Shown one piece after another: positions 1 to 9,601 of a stretch of 64,000 bases of DNA. The position numbers were made by a program, and so were the translations under genes. Numbering within the stretch: position 1 is the first letter of the stretch; each line of letters begins with the position of its first letter. Source of the DNA: an uncultured Acholeplasmatales bacterium (GTDB lineage: Bacteria; Bacillota_I; Bacilli_A; Acholeplasmatales; Anaeroplasmataceae); assembly GCA_944324805.1 (NCBI GenBank), contig CALUXS010000004.1, positions 120,382-184,381 on the forward strand, read 5' to 3'. The notes beneath the pieces were generated by a model that made no database searches, was not told the DNA's origin, and saw only the letters and a program-made list of their open reading frames with translations.

Positions 1-842
1 TTAATTTCTTCAATTTCAGCTTCCGTCAAATCTTCTTCAATAACAAATTGTGCATCTTCCTTTCCTTCCTTAGCATCCTTATATGCAGTATAGAATTCAG
101 GAGTTTGCATATGTTGGAATAAAACTGTAGGAACAACACTTCCATCTACATATGCTTCTTGAAGTTTATCAATTTCTTTTTTATACCAATCAACTTGTTC
201 ATCAGTTACTGATTGATATTTTGCAGCACTATAGTCATAAATACCTGAATCTAGGAAAACAAAAGCGCCTCTTATTGTATCGCTATCTTTTTCACGAACA
301 GCAATTGAGAAATTGCCATATCTAAAATCATCTTCATCAACAAATCCAGAACGATACATTAAATAATCACTATCTTTTGAATGCTCTTCTAATTTCTTTG
401 ATAATACACCCTTTGTCTTAGCATCCTCAGCATCATGGTTACCAAAAACAAATGTCCATGGTGTTTGAAAACTATCCATCAAACGAATAAATTTAGTTAA
501 ACCTGCATCACCTGTTGATAAGATATTATCTCCACCACAAACAATGAAATCAGGCTTGCCATTTTCCTTATAGTATTCTAAATACTTTTTAGTTAACTCT
601 TCTTTTCCATTATGATAAGGCTTTTGAGGATCACCATAATGTAAATCTGTCCACTGTGCAACCTTTAAATTTGCCCCTTTTTCTACCTCAATCTCTAATT
701 CAAATTTTTCAGGGTCAGTTGGATCTGGATCAGGGTTTGGATTTGGGTTAGGATCAGGGTTTGATTGATCCTTTTTACATCCTGATAGCAAGAACACAGC
801 TGCCATAAAAAATGTCATTAAACCTACAAAAAACTTTTTCAT
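1..842 (-). CDS. Calcineurin-like metallophosphoesterase lipoprotein (3' part outside window)
   Basis: The reading frame opens at an ATG at 842 behind a strong AAGGAGG site and runs off the left edge, so about 280 residues are visible. The N-terminus is a lipoprotein signal (LLSGC) followed by an Asn-Pro-Asp-rich linker, so the protein is exported and anchored. Metallophosphoesterase motifs appear in order: TDLHYG, GGDN, GNHD and FQH. The metal ligands are therefore present. It is the last visible gene of the sugar operon, 13 bp after the GHL10 gene. A role in removing phosphate or phosphodiester groups from an extracellular polymer is inference; the substrate cannot be read from the sequence. 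Confidence 0.85.
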   Translation of the reverse strand, partial: MKKFFVGLMTFFMAAVFLLSGCKKDQSNPDPNPNPNPDPDPTDPEKFELEIEVEKGANLKVAQWTDLHYGDPQKPYHNGKEELTKKYLEYYKENGKPDFIVCGGDNILSTGDAGLTKFIRLMDSFQTPWTFVFGNHDAEDAKTKGVLSKKLEEHSKDSDYLMYRSGFVDEDDFRYGNFSIAVREKDSDTIRGAFVFLDSGIYDYSAAKYQSVTDEQVDWYKKEIDKLQEAYVDGSVVPTVLFQHMQTPEFYTAYKDAKEGKEDAQFVIEEDLTEAEIEEI

Positions 843-855
843 TTTTACCCTCCTT

Positions 856-2733
856 TTAATGTAAGTTTTTTTTCAAATGAATATTTAATATTTGTGACCA
901 ATATTCAAAGTCATTTAACATCCCGTAGACCTTTAACTCTTCTAAAATTTTCTTTAATAAAAGAATTTTATTTCCTCCTTCCATCTTTTTTAAACCATCA
1001 AATTGAATCAAAATGGCATTTAAATTCAAACTATAAAGTTTTGATTTTAAATTTAAATCCAGTTTTATAGCCTCGATTATTCTTTCAATTTTATCATGTG
1101 GGCTGGCTAAGATATTTCTATTGCTATAGTTATGTAAATAATCAAGATTTTCTTTACCTTCTAAGACGTTATTTATTTGGAAAATTCCGTATCCTAATGC
1201 TCCACTCTCATATAAGGCATCAATTTGCTTACGAATTGTTGCTGTATTAGTTCCTGTTTGAATAGGCATTATTCCCGTATAACTGAAGGCATTATCACTT
1301 GCTACTCTTACTAAGTTTTTAGTAGACTTTTTAACTTCACTTTCGCCAATGTAATAAGCCATTGGGAAAATAAAATCTATTAGTCCTTCATTTACCCATG
1401 GTACCCAATCTTGCATTTTATTTTTCTTCGCATACAAAATATCATCAACAACCGCCATCGAAATAAAAACGTTTTTATTTATTTTTTTAACTAAATCTCT
1501 TATTTCTTTTACTAGCTGATTAATTTTACTAATTCGGTAATCTTGCCATTTTAAATATATTTCATCATTCTTTACTAGTTCTCTAATATCACCAGTTAAT
1601 TTTTCTTTATTCATGAACTCATTAATGGCATACTTAGTATAGCCATTACTAGTTTCTAATTTATAATTGCCATGAGGATATCTAATATAATCAATATGTA
1701 TGCCATCAAAGTTATATCTTGACAACATTTCTTCATATATACTTAAAATATAGGCATGACATTCTGGATTTGCAGGATCTAAAAATATAAAGCCATTTTC
1801 AACTAATTCGGCATTACCATCCCCAGGTCCTTGAAAGGTAGAACCATCATAATTAACCATATGCCACGAATCATCGTACCATGATTTCCAATCTTTTTTG
1901 TTTTCACCAACAAAAAAATTTTCTACCCAAGCGTGTACCTCAATATTTCTTTTATGTGCCTCTGAGATTACAGCTTTTAAATAATCATTCCCATAAATTC
2001 CATATTCACCACCTTTTACTTCACTTGAATAATCTGTGATTTTAGATGGATACGGAACAGAACCATTGTAGAAGCATTCTAAATATATTCCTGTTATTTT
2101 TGCATAAGCTAGACTATCAAGCCTTGCCTCAATTTCAGCAAGGCTTTTTGATTGGGGACGTGCCCAAACATTAGTACTAGCTATTGTAGGGGAAGAAGAA
2201 AGGTTATTTAAAAATACTTCAATTTTTTCTTTTATTTTTTGATATTCTACTTCATCTTGTGTCATTAAAAATTCTATTTCTTTAATTCCATTTTTAACAA
2301 CTTCAAGATCAAATATTTCATAATTTTTTACTGCTTTTTCATATTTATCTTTCAAAAGCTTATAATTATAATTTAATTCACATTTTTTTATATGATTAAA
2401 GTCATTTGTAAGAACAAGGTTCTTTTCAACAAGTTCTATTTTTGTTCCTACATAAACATTTTCTTTTATAAATTCCATAGCTTTACCATTACCTGAAACC
2501 ACAAAACCATCATTTGGAATTTTTACTCTATCAGCTATTTCTATTACATACCCTAAAGAATTAACTGCAGCCTCCATTCCCCATGGATTAGTTCCTGTAT
2601 AATTGTCTATAGTTTTATTTTTATAAGAAAATGTATAAACACAAAGCTGATCTTGTCCTCTAAAGCCAGGTATATCCTGCCATTTAGGGTTATCATCCTT
2701 ACTTGGATTTATAAAATCTATCTTGTATATCAT
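856..2733 (-). CDS. GHL10 (DUF187) glycoside-hydrolase-like protein
   Basis: This is a 625-aa protein without a signal peptide, so probably cytoplasmic. Residues about 185-540 form a GHL10/DUF187 TIM barrel, with NVWARPQ at its start, FDGIHIDYIRYP near residues 342-353, DFIFPMAYY near 455 and GYGIFQINN near 520. Residues 45-105 (GTNPWG, IPNDGFVVSGNG) resemble the N-terminal module that often precedes GHL10 domains. The last 80 residues are helical with no recognised domain. Its ATG sits 1 base after the upstream TAG, which implies translational coupling. Family members are linked to glycan breakdown but few have known substrates. Confidence 0.8.
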   Translation of the reverse strand: MIYKIDFINPSKDDNPKWQDIPGFRGQDQLCVYTFSYKNKTIDNYTGTNPWGMEAAVNSLGYVIEIADRVKIPNDGFVVSGNGKAMEFIKENVYVGTKIELVEKNLVLTNDFNHIKKCELNYNYKLLKDKYEKAVKNYEIFDLEVVKNGIKEIEFLMTQDEVEYQKIKEKIEVFLNNLSSSPTIASTNVWARPQSKSLAEIEARLDSLAYAKITGIYLECFYNGSVPYPSKITDYSSEVKGGEYGIYGNDYLKAVISEAHKRNIEVHAWVENFFVGENKKDWKSWYDDSWHMVNYDGSTFQGPGDGNAELVENGFIFLDPANPECHAYILSIYEEMLSRYNFDGIHIDYIRYPHGNYKLETSNGYTKYAINEFMNKEKLTGDIRELVKNDEIYLKWQDYRISKINQLVKEIRDLVKKINKNVFISMAVVDDILYAKKNKMQDWVPWVNEGLIDFIFPMAYYIGESEVKKSTKNLVRVASDNAFSYTGIMPIQTGTNTATIRKQIDALYESGALGYGIFQINNVLEGKENLDYLHNYSNRNILASPHDKIERIIEAIKLDLNLKSKLYSLNLNAILIQFDGLKKMEGGNKILLLKKILEELKVYGMLNDFEYWSQILNIHLKKNLH

Positions 2734-2734
2734 C

Positions 2735-4150
2735 CTATTTTTCTACTACTAATAAGGTATTAATTACCTGACGTGACTCATTTAATGTGTAGGTTCCAAA
2801 ATCTGAAGAACGTGTCCATACAGCTAATTCCTTATTAGGCTCCTTTACTAATAATTGTGATGAACCACCACCATCAAAGTTAGCACCCATTGCACAGCCA
2901 TAATAACGCATTAATTCTGCAAGCTCAGGTAAATTTACACCATAGCTATCACTTTCACTTGTACTCTTGTGACCATATCTTAAAGCTTCAATTGAAAATA
3001 CAACAACTGTACCATCAGGCTTAATTCCAACTGACGTACGAGGGATATCTGTAGTTTGTGCACCATTTGAGTTTTCTTTTGTGACTGTACTAGCAATATT
3101 CCCATCCAAAACCAATGCTTGACGAGCTCCTAAAACTGTTTCATAATGTTGCCACTTTTCTCCTTCAGAACTATTGTAATAAGCAACATATTGACCAACC
3201 TTAGCCTCAATTTCTACATTTTCAGGAATCATAACATATAAATAGTTGCTATCAGCATCTAATTCCTCTTCCTTATGAGCATCTCTAATTTCTAAGATTT
3301 TTCCGTGCTTTACTACACCACTTTTTAAATGTGAACGTTCAATCTTCAATAGCTTACCATCACGCAATGTAACTCGTTTATTATCAATAATATTAATAGT
3401 AGTTTTTCCTGTTGTAGATTCGTTTAAATCAACTCTATCATAAGTAATTTTACTAGTTGAATTTAAATCAGGTTCATCTAAAAATGCAATCTCATAAATG
3501 AATCTAGTTTGAACTGTTTCTTTTACTGTTTTACCATCAACGCTTGGCCCTATTTGAGCTTGTTTGCCACTTGAAGAAATTCCAAATAACATTGGCATAG
3601 ATGCTGGTAAATCAGCTGCAGGATCTTTATAGTCATAGACTCCGTTATCATTATGACTTTCTTTTATTATTGTTCCATTTTTTACAAAAGCATTAACAGG
3701 AAATGAACCGAAGAAATCTGCATTGACTGCTGCATATACCGTCTTTCCTTCATGCTTTTTTTCATACGCTGTTAGCATATCATATGGCGTTGCTTTACTT
3801 ATTGAACCGACAGAATCATTCTTTGTTCCTGCTTCAATAGAAACCTTATTAAGATCAACATTAATAGCTTGTGCGATTACATGATTTCCATTGTTTAAAT
3901 TGAAATTTAAGGTTTCAATAAAAGCACCATCTGCTAAAGTTGTCTTCTTAGCTACTTTATAGCTATTTTCATCAAAGAGTGTTGGAGTAAAACTGCCTAA
4001 TTCACCATAACTAATCTTCGTAGCTGCCTCAGTTAATTCACATAAATTACATTTATCACTGTCTGGATCGGGACTTGGAATGTCTTTTTTGCAACTCACA
4101 AAGGCTAAAGAGGCTAATCCAATTAATGCCAACTGTACGACCTTTTTCAT
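2735..4150 (-). CDS. Phosphodiester glycosidase (NAGPA/DUF2233) lipoprotein
   Basis: This 471-aa lipoprotein (lipobox ending at Cys20, then KKD) has the NAGPA fold: NADFFG at about 143-148, FVKNGTI just after, RTSVGI at about 372, and the C-terminal FDGGGS near 425-430. This family contains the mammalian uncovering enzyme that removes GlcNAc from GlcNAc-1-phosphodiesters, and bacterial homologues that cut sugar-1-phosphodiester bonds. The start follows TAGGAGGAAATT. A secreted phosphodiester glycosidase next to a secreted metallophosphoesterase suggests that the target glycan contains phosphodiester links; this is inference. Confidence 0.85.
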   Translation of the reverse strand: MKKVVQLALIGLASLAFVSCKKDIPSPDPDSDKCNLCELTEAATKISYGELGSFTPTLFDENSYKVAKKTTLADGAFIETLNFNLNNGNHVIAQAINVDLNKVSIEAGTKNDSVGSISKATPYDMLTAYEKKHEGKTVYAAVNADFFGSFPVNAFVKNGTIIKESHNDNGVYDYKDPAADLPASMPMLFGISSSGKQAQIGPSVDGKTVKETVQTRFIYEIAFLDEPDLNSTSKITYDRVDLNESTTGKTTINIIDNKRVTLRDGKLLKIERSHLKSGVVKHGKILEIRDAHKEEELDADSNYLYVMIPENVEIEAKVGQYVAYYNSSEGEKWQHYETVLGARQALVLDGNIASTVTKENSNGAQTTDIPRTSVGIKPDGTVVVFSIEALRYGHKSTSESDSYGVNLPELAELMRYYGCAMGANFDGGGSSQLLVKEPNKELAVWTRSSDFGTYTLNESRQVINTLLVVEK

Positions 4151-4159
4151 AATTTCCTC

Positions 4160-5200
4160 CTATCTAAGCTTGTTAATAAATTCAACCAATTGCTTTGAAG
4201 CTAATTCATGCATTTTATAACCAGGATGATGATTAGCTCCCATTTCATTACATGAACTCATATCAAACTTTAGTAAATAAATATTTTTATTTTTATATTC
4301 CTCTATTACTTCTAAAATAGCTTTTCTAACTGCAAAATGAAGTGGTACAAATTCAGTAGCAAAGATAATTTTTGTATTAGGATATTTAGAAAATAAATCA
4401 TTTAAAAATGCCTTAATTCTCTTTTTCAAATTATTATGTTCAACTGCCATTAATGCCAAAATCTCATTAAAGCTCATTTCACTTTTTATCCAAGGGGCAT
4501 CATAGTTAAACCAGCCATCGTCGTTAGCTCCTAAATTAACAATAACATAATCAGGAATATATTTTGAATTATCCCAATTAGGTAGATTTTCTAATGGCAT
4601 CTTAGGAATATAATCAGCCTTTGAAACTAAATCACATACACTTTCTACAGGCTCGCTCATATTCCATATACCATGATAGAATGGATAACCACTAACAGCT
4701 ACAACACTTACTAGCGCATTTAAGCTCTTAGCTGTAAGTCCTACATATCCATCTATTACACTTTCTTGAATTGTTTTAAATGTCAAGTCCTTACTAGTAC
4801 CTAAATTACCATATCCACATGTTAATGAATCACCATAGAACTCTAATTTTAAACAATGACTTTCTACTAAAGGCTTATAGTTTTGTTCAGATATCATTTT
4901 TAAAGCAATACTAGAGACACTAGATTCAGTGCGCTTATAAACTCTTACTTCATGATAATCTAAAGTAGAAAAGGTAACTTCTACTTCCTTAGTTAACTCA
5001 TCTATTACTACATCTGTCCTAATGCTATCTTTATAAATAGTTATAACTGGATATGAATCGCCTTCAAATTTTGAAATTAAAGTAAGTGTTAATTTACTTC
5101 CAATAAAAGAAAAGCCAAATCCAGAATGTGAAAAATTAAAATGTAATAAGTCATTAGATACATATGTTCTTCCATAAGTTGTTAATTTTGAAAAATCCAT
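4160..5200 (-). CDS. SGNH/GDSL esterase, CE2-like
   Basis: This 346-aa protein has a beta-rich N-terminal domain of about 110 residues followed by an SGNH hydrolase domain. The nucleophile motif is FYGDSLTCGYG (Ser near 125), the block III motif is VNLGANDDGW, and the catalytic His motif is NHHPGYKMH near the end. The two-domain layout is that of carbohydrate esterase family 2, which deacetylates sugars. No signal peptide is seen, so it may act on imported oligosaccharides. It lies between the oxidoreductase and NAGPA genes with spacings of 9 bp. A second, different SGNH protein is encoded in the same operon. Confidence 0.8.
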   Translation of the reverse strand: MDFSKLTTYGRTYVSNDLLHFNFSHSGFGFSFIGSKLTLTLISKFEGDSYPVITIYKDSIRTDVVIDELTKEVEVTFSTLDYHEVRVYKRTESSVSSIALKMISEQNYKPLVESHCLKLEFYGDSLTCGYGNLGTSKDLTFKTIQESVIDGYVGLTAKSLNALVSVVAVSGYPFYHGIWNMSEPVESVCDLVSKADYIPKMPLENLPNWDNSKYIPDYVIVNLGANDDGWFNYDAPWIKSEMSFNEILALMAVEHNNLKKRIKAFLNDLFSKYPNTKIIFATEFVPLHFAVRKAILEVIEEYKNKNIYLLKFDMSSCNEMGANHHPGYKMHELASKQLVEFINKLR

Positions 5201-5209
5201 TGTCTCACC

Positions 5210-6448
5210 CTATTCATTAAAATCTATAACTGTACCATCTTTTAAACGACTCTCTTCAGCTTTTAGGCTCATTAAATGCGAAATAACTGAATCATGTAAA
5301 AGAGTAAGACTATCAGTTTTCTTATTATTTAATAGATAATCTAACAACTCATTGACCATAATTCTATCTCCACCACCATGACCTTCAAAATCAGTAGTTA
5401 GTTTATTTATATCAATTTCTTCTTTAGTGCCATCAAAATAGTTAACATATATCTTTCTTTCTTCAAAGTTTCCGATGATGTCAGCCTTTGTTCCAAAGAC
5501 CTTAATATCACGATAGCACCATCTAGAAAATGCATTCATTGTTAATGATGCAGTCGTATTATCTTCAAAGCAAATATTGACAATTTGATGGTCTACTACA
5601 TCATTATCCATATCGTATACACAACGACCATAATCACTTGTCTTTAAAAAGTTATCAATTTTTTCATCTGACAAATCGCGTCCAATAAATGGAACTAACC
5701 ACTCTCTATTATTCATATAAAATTTATAGCAGTTAAAATCACATTTATCTTTTAATGGACATAAAAAACATCTCTTAGCAGCATTCTTAGGTTGGTTTTC
5801 TTTTTTAAACCAATACAAATCACCAAATGAACTAATTTTCTTAATTGGTTTATCCATAAGCCAAGCTAATATGTCCATATCGTGTGAGCATTTAGTCAAA
5901 ATTTGAGGTCCTGATTCTTTACTATTATGCCAATTACCTCTAACATAACTGTGAGCTTCATGCCAAAAAGCGACATTTTCAGTAGCATTTATATTAACAA
6001 TTTCACCAATTTTACCACTTTTTATTAATTCCTTAATTTGTTTGTAGAAAATTGTATATCTTAAAACGTGACAAACAATAACTTTTACGCCCTTTTTGTC
6101 AGCTAAAGCCTCTAATTCTTTAATTTCATTCACATGCGTAGAAATAGGTTTTTCTAATAAAATGTTATATCCTAATTCAATAGCCTCTTTAGCCTCTTGA
6201 TAGTGATATTTATCCATTGATGAAATAATTAATAAGTCTAAATCCAATTTTGCATTCAATAAATCTGCACCACTTACAAACTTATTTGAAACATCATATT
6301 CAGCTAAACGTTCTTTAACGTCTGCATCATTAATTTTAAAATCTGCAACTGCTACTAGAGTAGCTCTTTCACTATTTTCCTTTATAAATTTAGCATATAA
6401 ACTACCACGATTTCCGAAGCCTATTAATCCCACTTTGATATTTTTCAT
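5210..6448 (-). CDS. Gfo/Idh/MocA family oxidoreductase
   Basis: This is a 412-aa NAD(P)-dependent sugar dehydrogenase-type protein. The Rossmann motif is GLIGFGNRGSLY at residues 7-18 and the EKPIS motif, holding the catalytic Lys region, is at 99-103. A cysteine cluster around residue 185 (CFLC, then KDKCDFNC) is an unusual insert seen in a subset of the family and could bind a metal. The start follows GAGGTGTAAAA. Substrate unknown; family members oxidise or epimerise sugars and inositols, or use a redox step to cleave glycosides. Confidence 0.85.
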   Translation of the reverse strand: MKNIKVGLIGFGNRGSLYAKFIKENSERATLVAVADFKINDADVKERLAEYDVSNKFVSGADLLNAKLDLDLLIISSMDKYHYQEAKEAIELGYNILLEKPISTHVNEIKELEALADKKGVKVIVCHVLRYTIFYKQIKELIKSGKIGEIVNINATENVAFWHEAHSYVRGNWHNSKESGPQILTKCSHDMDILAWLMDKPIKKISSFGDLYWFKKENQPKNAAKRCFLCPLKDKCDFNCYKFYMNNREWLVPFIGRDLSDEKIDNFLKTSDYGRCVYDMDNDVVDHQIVNICFEDNTTASLTMNAFSRWCYRDIKVFGTKADIIGNFEERKIYVNYFDGTKEEIDINKLTTDFEGHGGGDRIMVNELLDYLLNNKKTDSLTLLHDSVISHLMSLKAEESRLKDGTVIDFNE

Positions 6449-6450
6449 TT

Positions 6451-8064
6451 TTACACCTCGCTTGATAAAACAATTACCTCATATGGACTTAATGTGTATT
6501 CTTTGTTTATTTTTTTATTATGACTACCTAAAATAATATTTAAGTTTTTTAATTCAATCTTTGTTTCTTCGTCTGAAAAATTAACAATAACATCTAGTTT
6601 TTTATCATTTAATAATCTTTGATATGCAATTATATTTGTGCTAGAAAAATCTAACAATTTGAAACTACCATTGATTAATATTTCTTTAAATTTTCCTTTT
6701 CGAAGCGATATTAATTTTTTATAGAAGCTATAAACGGAATTATCATCTAAAATTTGAGAACTTGCCACCATTTTTTCATATTCATTTGGTACCTTAATCC
6801 ATGTCTTAAATCCCTCATTAAAACCCAAGTTTAAAGAAGAATTCCAAGGCATTGGCAGTCTTCCTTGATCACGACATCCTACGTTAAGCATTTTCAAAAA
6901 TTCTAAATCAGTATATAGCTTTTTTTCTTCAACATATTCTTTATAAAGCATCTTAGCTTCAATATCTTTGATCTCATCTAAATTTTCAAATACCGTATTT
7001 ACTAATCCTAGTTCTTCACCCTGATAAATAAATGGTGTACCCTCTTCTAAAAATAAGATTGCTGCTAAAGCCTTTGCACTGCTTTCAGGATATATTAAAG
7101 ATCCAAAACGATTGACACTTCTAGTCAAATCATGATTTTCCCAAAATAATGGTAAATAACTTTTATTATGTATCCCCTGTTGCCATTTATTTAAGGCTTC
7201 TTTTAATTCTAAATTACTTCGTCTTACACAAGAGAATTTTCCTAATGGTCCTTCTTTCCAAGTGTATGTTGGGACTTCAAATTGAAATAACTCATTTATT
7301 TCCTTACGCTCATTAGCAGTATATTTAAGCATAATTTCAACATTAGGCCAACCTTCTCCAACTGTGAAGAAATCGGGATAACTTTTTCTTACTTCTTCCA
7401 TAACTTCTCTTAGGTAACTATGTAAAATTTCTCCATTAGCAATTACATTATTTTTTAGATCCTTGCCAATAAGTTCTATAGCATCTAATCTAAAGCCAGA
7501 AACGCCTTTATTAAGCCAAAATAGCATTATATTTACTATTTCTTTACGAACATTTTCATTTTGCCAATTTAAATCTGCTTGACCTACACCAAAATAATGA
7601 TAATAATACTCATCTAGGCTAGGAACATATTCCCACGCTTCACCACCAAAGGATGATTTTTTTTCATCCTTTGTCTTACTAAAAAAGTAATAATCATGAT
7701 ATTTACTATTCTTATCTTTAATTGCTTCTAAAAACCATTTATGTTTAGTAGATGTATGATTAGCTACTAAATCTAATAAGATTTTTATATTTCTTTTTTT
7801 AGCCTCTTTGATTAACCTATCAAAAACATTCATATCTCCATAAAGACTAGATATTTCATAATAGTTTGAAATATCATACCCATTATCTTCCATCGGAGAC
7901 TCATATATAGGAGAAAGCCAAATTGTATCAATGCCTAAATTTTTAATATAATCTAATTTAGAAATTATTCCTTCTAGATCTCCTATACCATCATTATTGC
8001 TGTCACAAAAACTTTTTGGATATATTTGATAGACAACAGCCTCTTTCCACCATTCATTATTCAT
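6451..8064 (-). CDS. GH13 alpha-glucosidase (oligo-1,6-glucosidase type)
   Basis: This is a GH13 protein of about 537 aa with no signal peptide. Motifs in order are VVYQIYPKSF, DLVANHTS, GFRLDAIEL (nucleophile Asp), GEGW (acid/base Glu) and ENHDLTR (transition-state Asp). All three catalytic acids are present. I chose the ATG at 8064 (MNNEWW) because an in-frame start 7 codons upstream would lie deeper inside nanE and homologues begin at WW. Even so, the gene overlaps the 3' end of nanE by 8 bp. It would release glucose from imported alpha-glucosides in the cytoplasm. Confidence 0.88.
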   Translation of the reverse strand: MNNEWWKEAVVYQIYPKSFCDSNNDGIGDLEGIISKLDYIKNLGIDTIWLSPIYESPMEDNGYDISNYYEISSLYGDMNVFDRLIKEAKKRNIKILLDLVANHTSTKHKWFLEAIKDKNSKYHDYYFFSKTKDEKKSSFGGEAWEYVPSLDEYYYHYFGVGQADLNWQNENVRKEIVNIMLFWLNKGVSGFRLDAIELIGKDLKNNVIANGEILHSYLREVMEEVRKSYPDFFTVGEGWPNVEIMLKYTANERKEINELFQFEVPTYTWKEGPLGKFSCVRRSNLELKEALNKWQQGIHNKSYLPLFWENHDLTRSVNRFGSLIYPESSAKALAAILFLEEGTPFIYQGEELGLVNTVFENLDEIKDIEAKMLYKEYVEEKKLYTDLEFLKMLNVGCRDQGRLPMPWNSSLNLGFNEGFKTWIKVPNEYEKMVASSQILDDNSVYSFYKKLISLRKGKFKEILINGSFKLLDFSSTNIIAYQRLLNDKKLDVIVNFSDEETKIELKNLNIILGSHNKKINKEYTLSPYEVIVLSSEV

Positions 8065-8740
8065 GAGAACTAAAGGCTCCTGCATAGAATTCTGTGATTT
8101 TCTTAGGTCTTGTTATAGCGCCGCCTATAACTACATATTCAATACCAATATTAATTATTTTTTCTAAATCTTCTTTTTGTTTAATTCCACCTTCAGCTAC
8201 AATAATTGAATTTTTTATTTCTTTTTTCATTTCTTCAATTAAAGCTATATTAGGAAGTTCAATTCCTTTAGTATCATCGGTATAACCAGATAATGTTGAT
8301 GATATATAATCAAAACCTAATTCTTCTGCTCTTTTTGCTTCAGCAATAGTAGCAATATCTGCCATTATTTTTTTATTACTATTTTCTCTAATATATTTAA
8401 CTATTTCCTCAACTGTCTCATTAGGATGAACTTGAAAGGTTGCGTCTAAGGCGATAACATCGCATTTTGAATTAATTAAACGTTTAACTTCCTTAATTGT
8501 TGGAGTTATATACACCTTAGAGTTTGGATAATCCTTTTTTATTATTCCAATAATTGGTAAGCTTCCATCAATATATTTATAAATCATATTAATGTCTCTT
8601 ACTGTATTAGCTCTTATTCCTACTGCTCCACCCTCTTTAGCAGCAACTGCCATCTTGGCTATAGTATCACCGCCATATAATGGCTCTTCTTTTAATGCCT
8701 GACAAGAAACAATTAAGCCTTTTTGTAAATCTCTAGACAC
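8057..8740 (-). CDS. nanE: N-acetylmannosamine-6-phosphate 2-epimerase
   Basis: This 227-aa TIM-barrel protein carries the NanE signatures GLIVSCQAL, PLYGGDT, GAVGIRAN, VIALDAT and the C-terminal EGGI and VVIGGAITRP. NanE converts ManNAc-6-P to GlcNAc-6-P, feeding NagA/NagB. The start is a GTG at 8740 behind GAGGGTG; this overlaps the stop region of the ROK kinase gene, so the two are coupled. No nanA (sialate lyase), nagA or nagB is visible in the window, so the source of ManNAc is open. Confidence 0.93.
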   Translation of the reverse strand: MSRDLQKGLIVSCQALKEEPLYGGDTIAKMAVAAKEGGAVGIRANTVRDINMIYKYIDGSLPIIGIIKKDYPNSKVYITPTIKEVKRLINSKCDVIALDATFQVHPNETVEEIVKYIRENSNKKIMADIATIAEAKRAEELGFDYISSTLSGYTDDTKGIELPNIALIEEMKKEIKNSIIVAEGGIKQKEDLEKIINIGIEYVVIGGAITRPKKITEFYAGAFSSHE

Positions 8741-8743
8741 TAT

Positions 8744-9601
8744 CTACACCCTCTTTTCTAAAGCTTTATTTATTAAATAGTTTGCTCCATATAAAGATGA
8801 TTTATCTTTAAATACTGCAAATCTAACATTTTCAATTTTATTTTTTTCTTTTATTATGTTAGCTAGGCTAACTCCCCCACCTAGAATAATTACTTCAGGT
8901 GAAATAAAAGAATTTATACTTGTTAAAACAGTTTCTAGATAACAAAGGAACTCATCGACTATTACTTTAGCTTTAGAGTCGCCATTACTAGCTAGTAAAA
9001 AAACCTCTTTTGCACTATTAACATTAATGTTATGCTTTTTAGCCTCTTTTATAAGTGCTGTTGCAGAAATATATTGTTCAATACAACCTCTTTGTCCGCA
9101 ATTACATAATCTACCATTTTTTTCAATAATCAAATGACCAAAGCGAGCTCCTGTAAATTTAGAACCATGAAGTATGTTTCCATCAACTAAAGCAGCACCA
9201 CCAACTCCCGTACCTAGTGTTAACATAGTAATATTTTTTATGGTTGGATAATTTATCATTTCACCATACAAAGCACAAATTGCATCATTTTCTACTGCGC
9301 ATTCTACTTTGTATTGTTCTTCTATAGTTTTCTTTATATTTAATCCCGTAAAACCCTTTAAATTATCAGTTGCATATGTACACAATCCTAAATCAGGATT
9401 GATATTTCCTGCTGAAGAAATACCTATACCTATAACATCTGATGAGAAAAGCTCATTTATAACTGCTTTTATGTTTGCTAAAATTGTTTCTCTATTAGTA
9501 TTACCCATTGTGGGTTTTGTTGCTTCCTTGATAATATTATTATTTAAAAATAGTGCTCCTTTAATTGTGGTTCCGCCAATATCAATTGCAATTGTTTTCA
9601 T
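8744..9601 (-). CDS. ROK family sugar kinase, probable N-acetylmannosamine kinase
   Basis: This is a 285-aa ROK protein. It has the phosphate-binding AIDIGGTTIKG at the N-terminus, VENDAICA, the GTGVGGA loop and the zinc motif CNCGQRGCIEQ. It lacks an N-terminal helix-turn-helix, so it is a kinase and not a NagC-type repressor. It is immediately upstream of nanE, which makes ManNAc the most likely substrate, giving ManNAc-6-P. Glucokinase activity cannot be excluded from sequence. The start follows GAGGTGAAAAATA and lies inside the end of the DUF4127 gene. Confidence 0.85.
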   Translation of the reverse strand: MKTIAIDIGGTTIKGALFLNNNIIKEATKPTMGNTNRETILANIKAVINELFSSDVIGIGISSAGNINPDLGLCTYATDNLKGFTGLNIKKTIEEQYKVECAVENDAICALYGEMINYPTIKNITMLTLGTGVGGAALVDGNILHGSKFTGARFGHLIIEKNGRLCNCGQRGCIEQYISATALIKEAKKHNINVNSAKEVFLLASNGDSKAKVIVDEFLCYLETVLTSINSFISPEVIILGGGVSLANIIKEKNKIENVRFAVFKDKSSLYGANYLINKALEKRV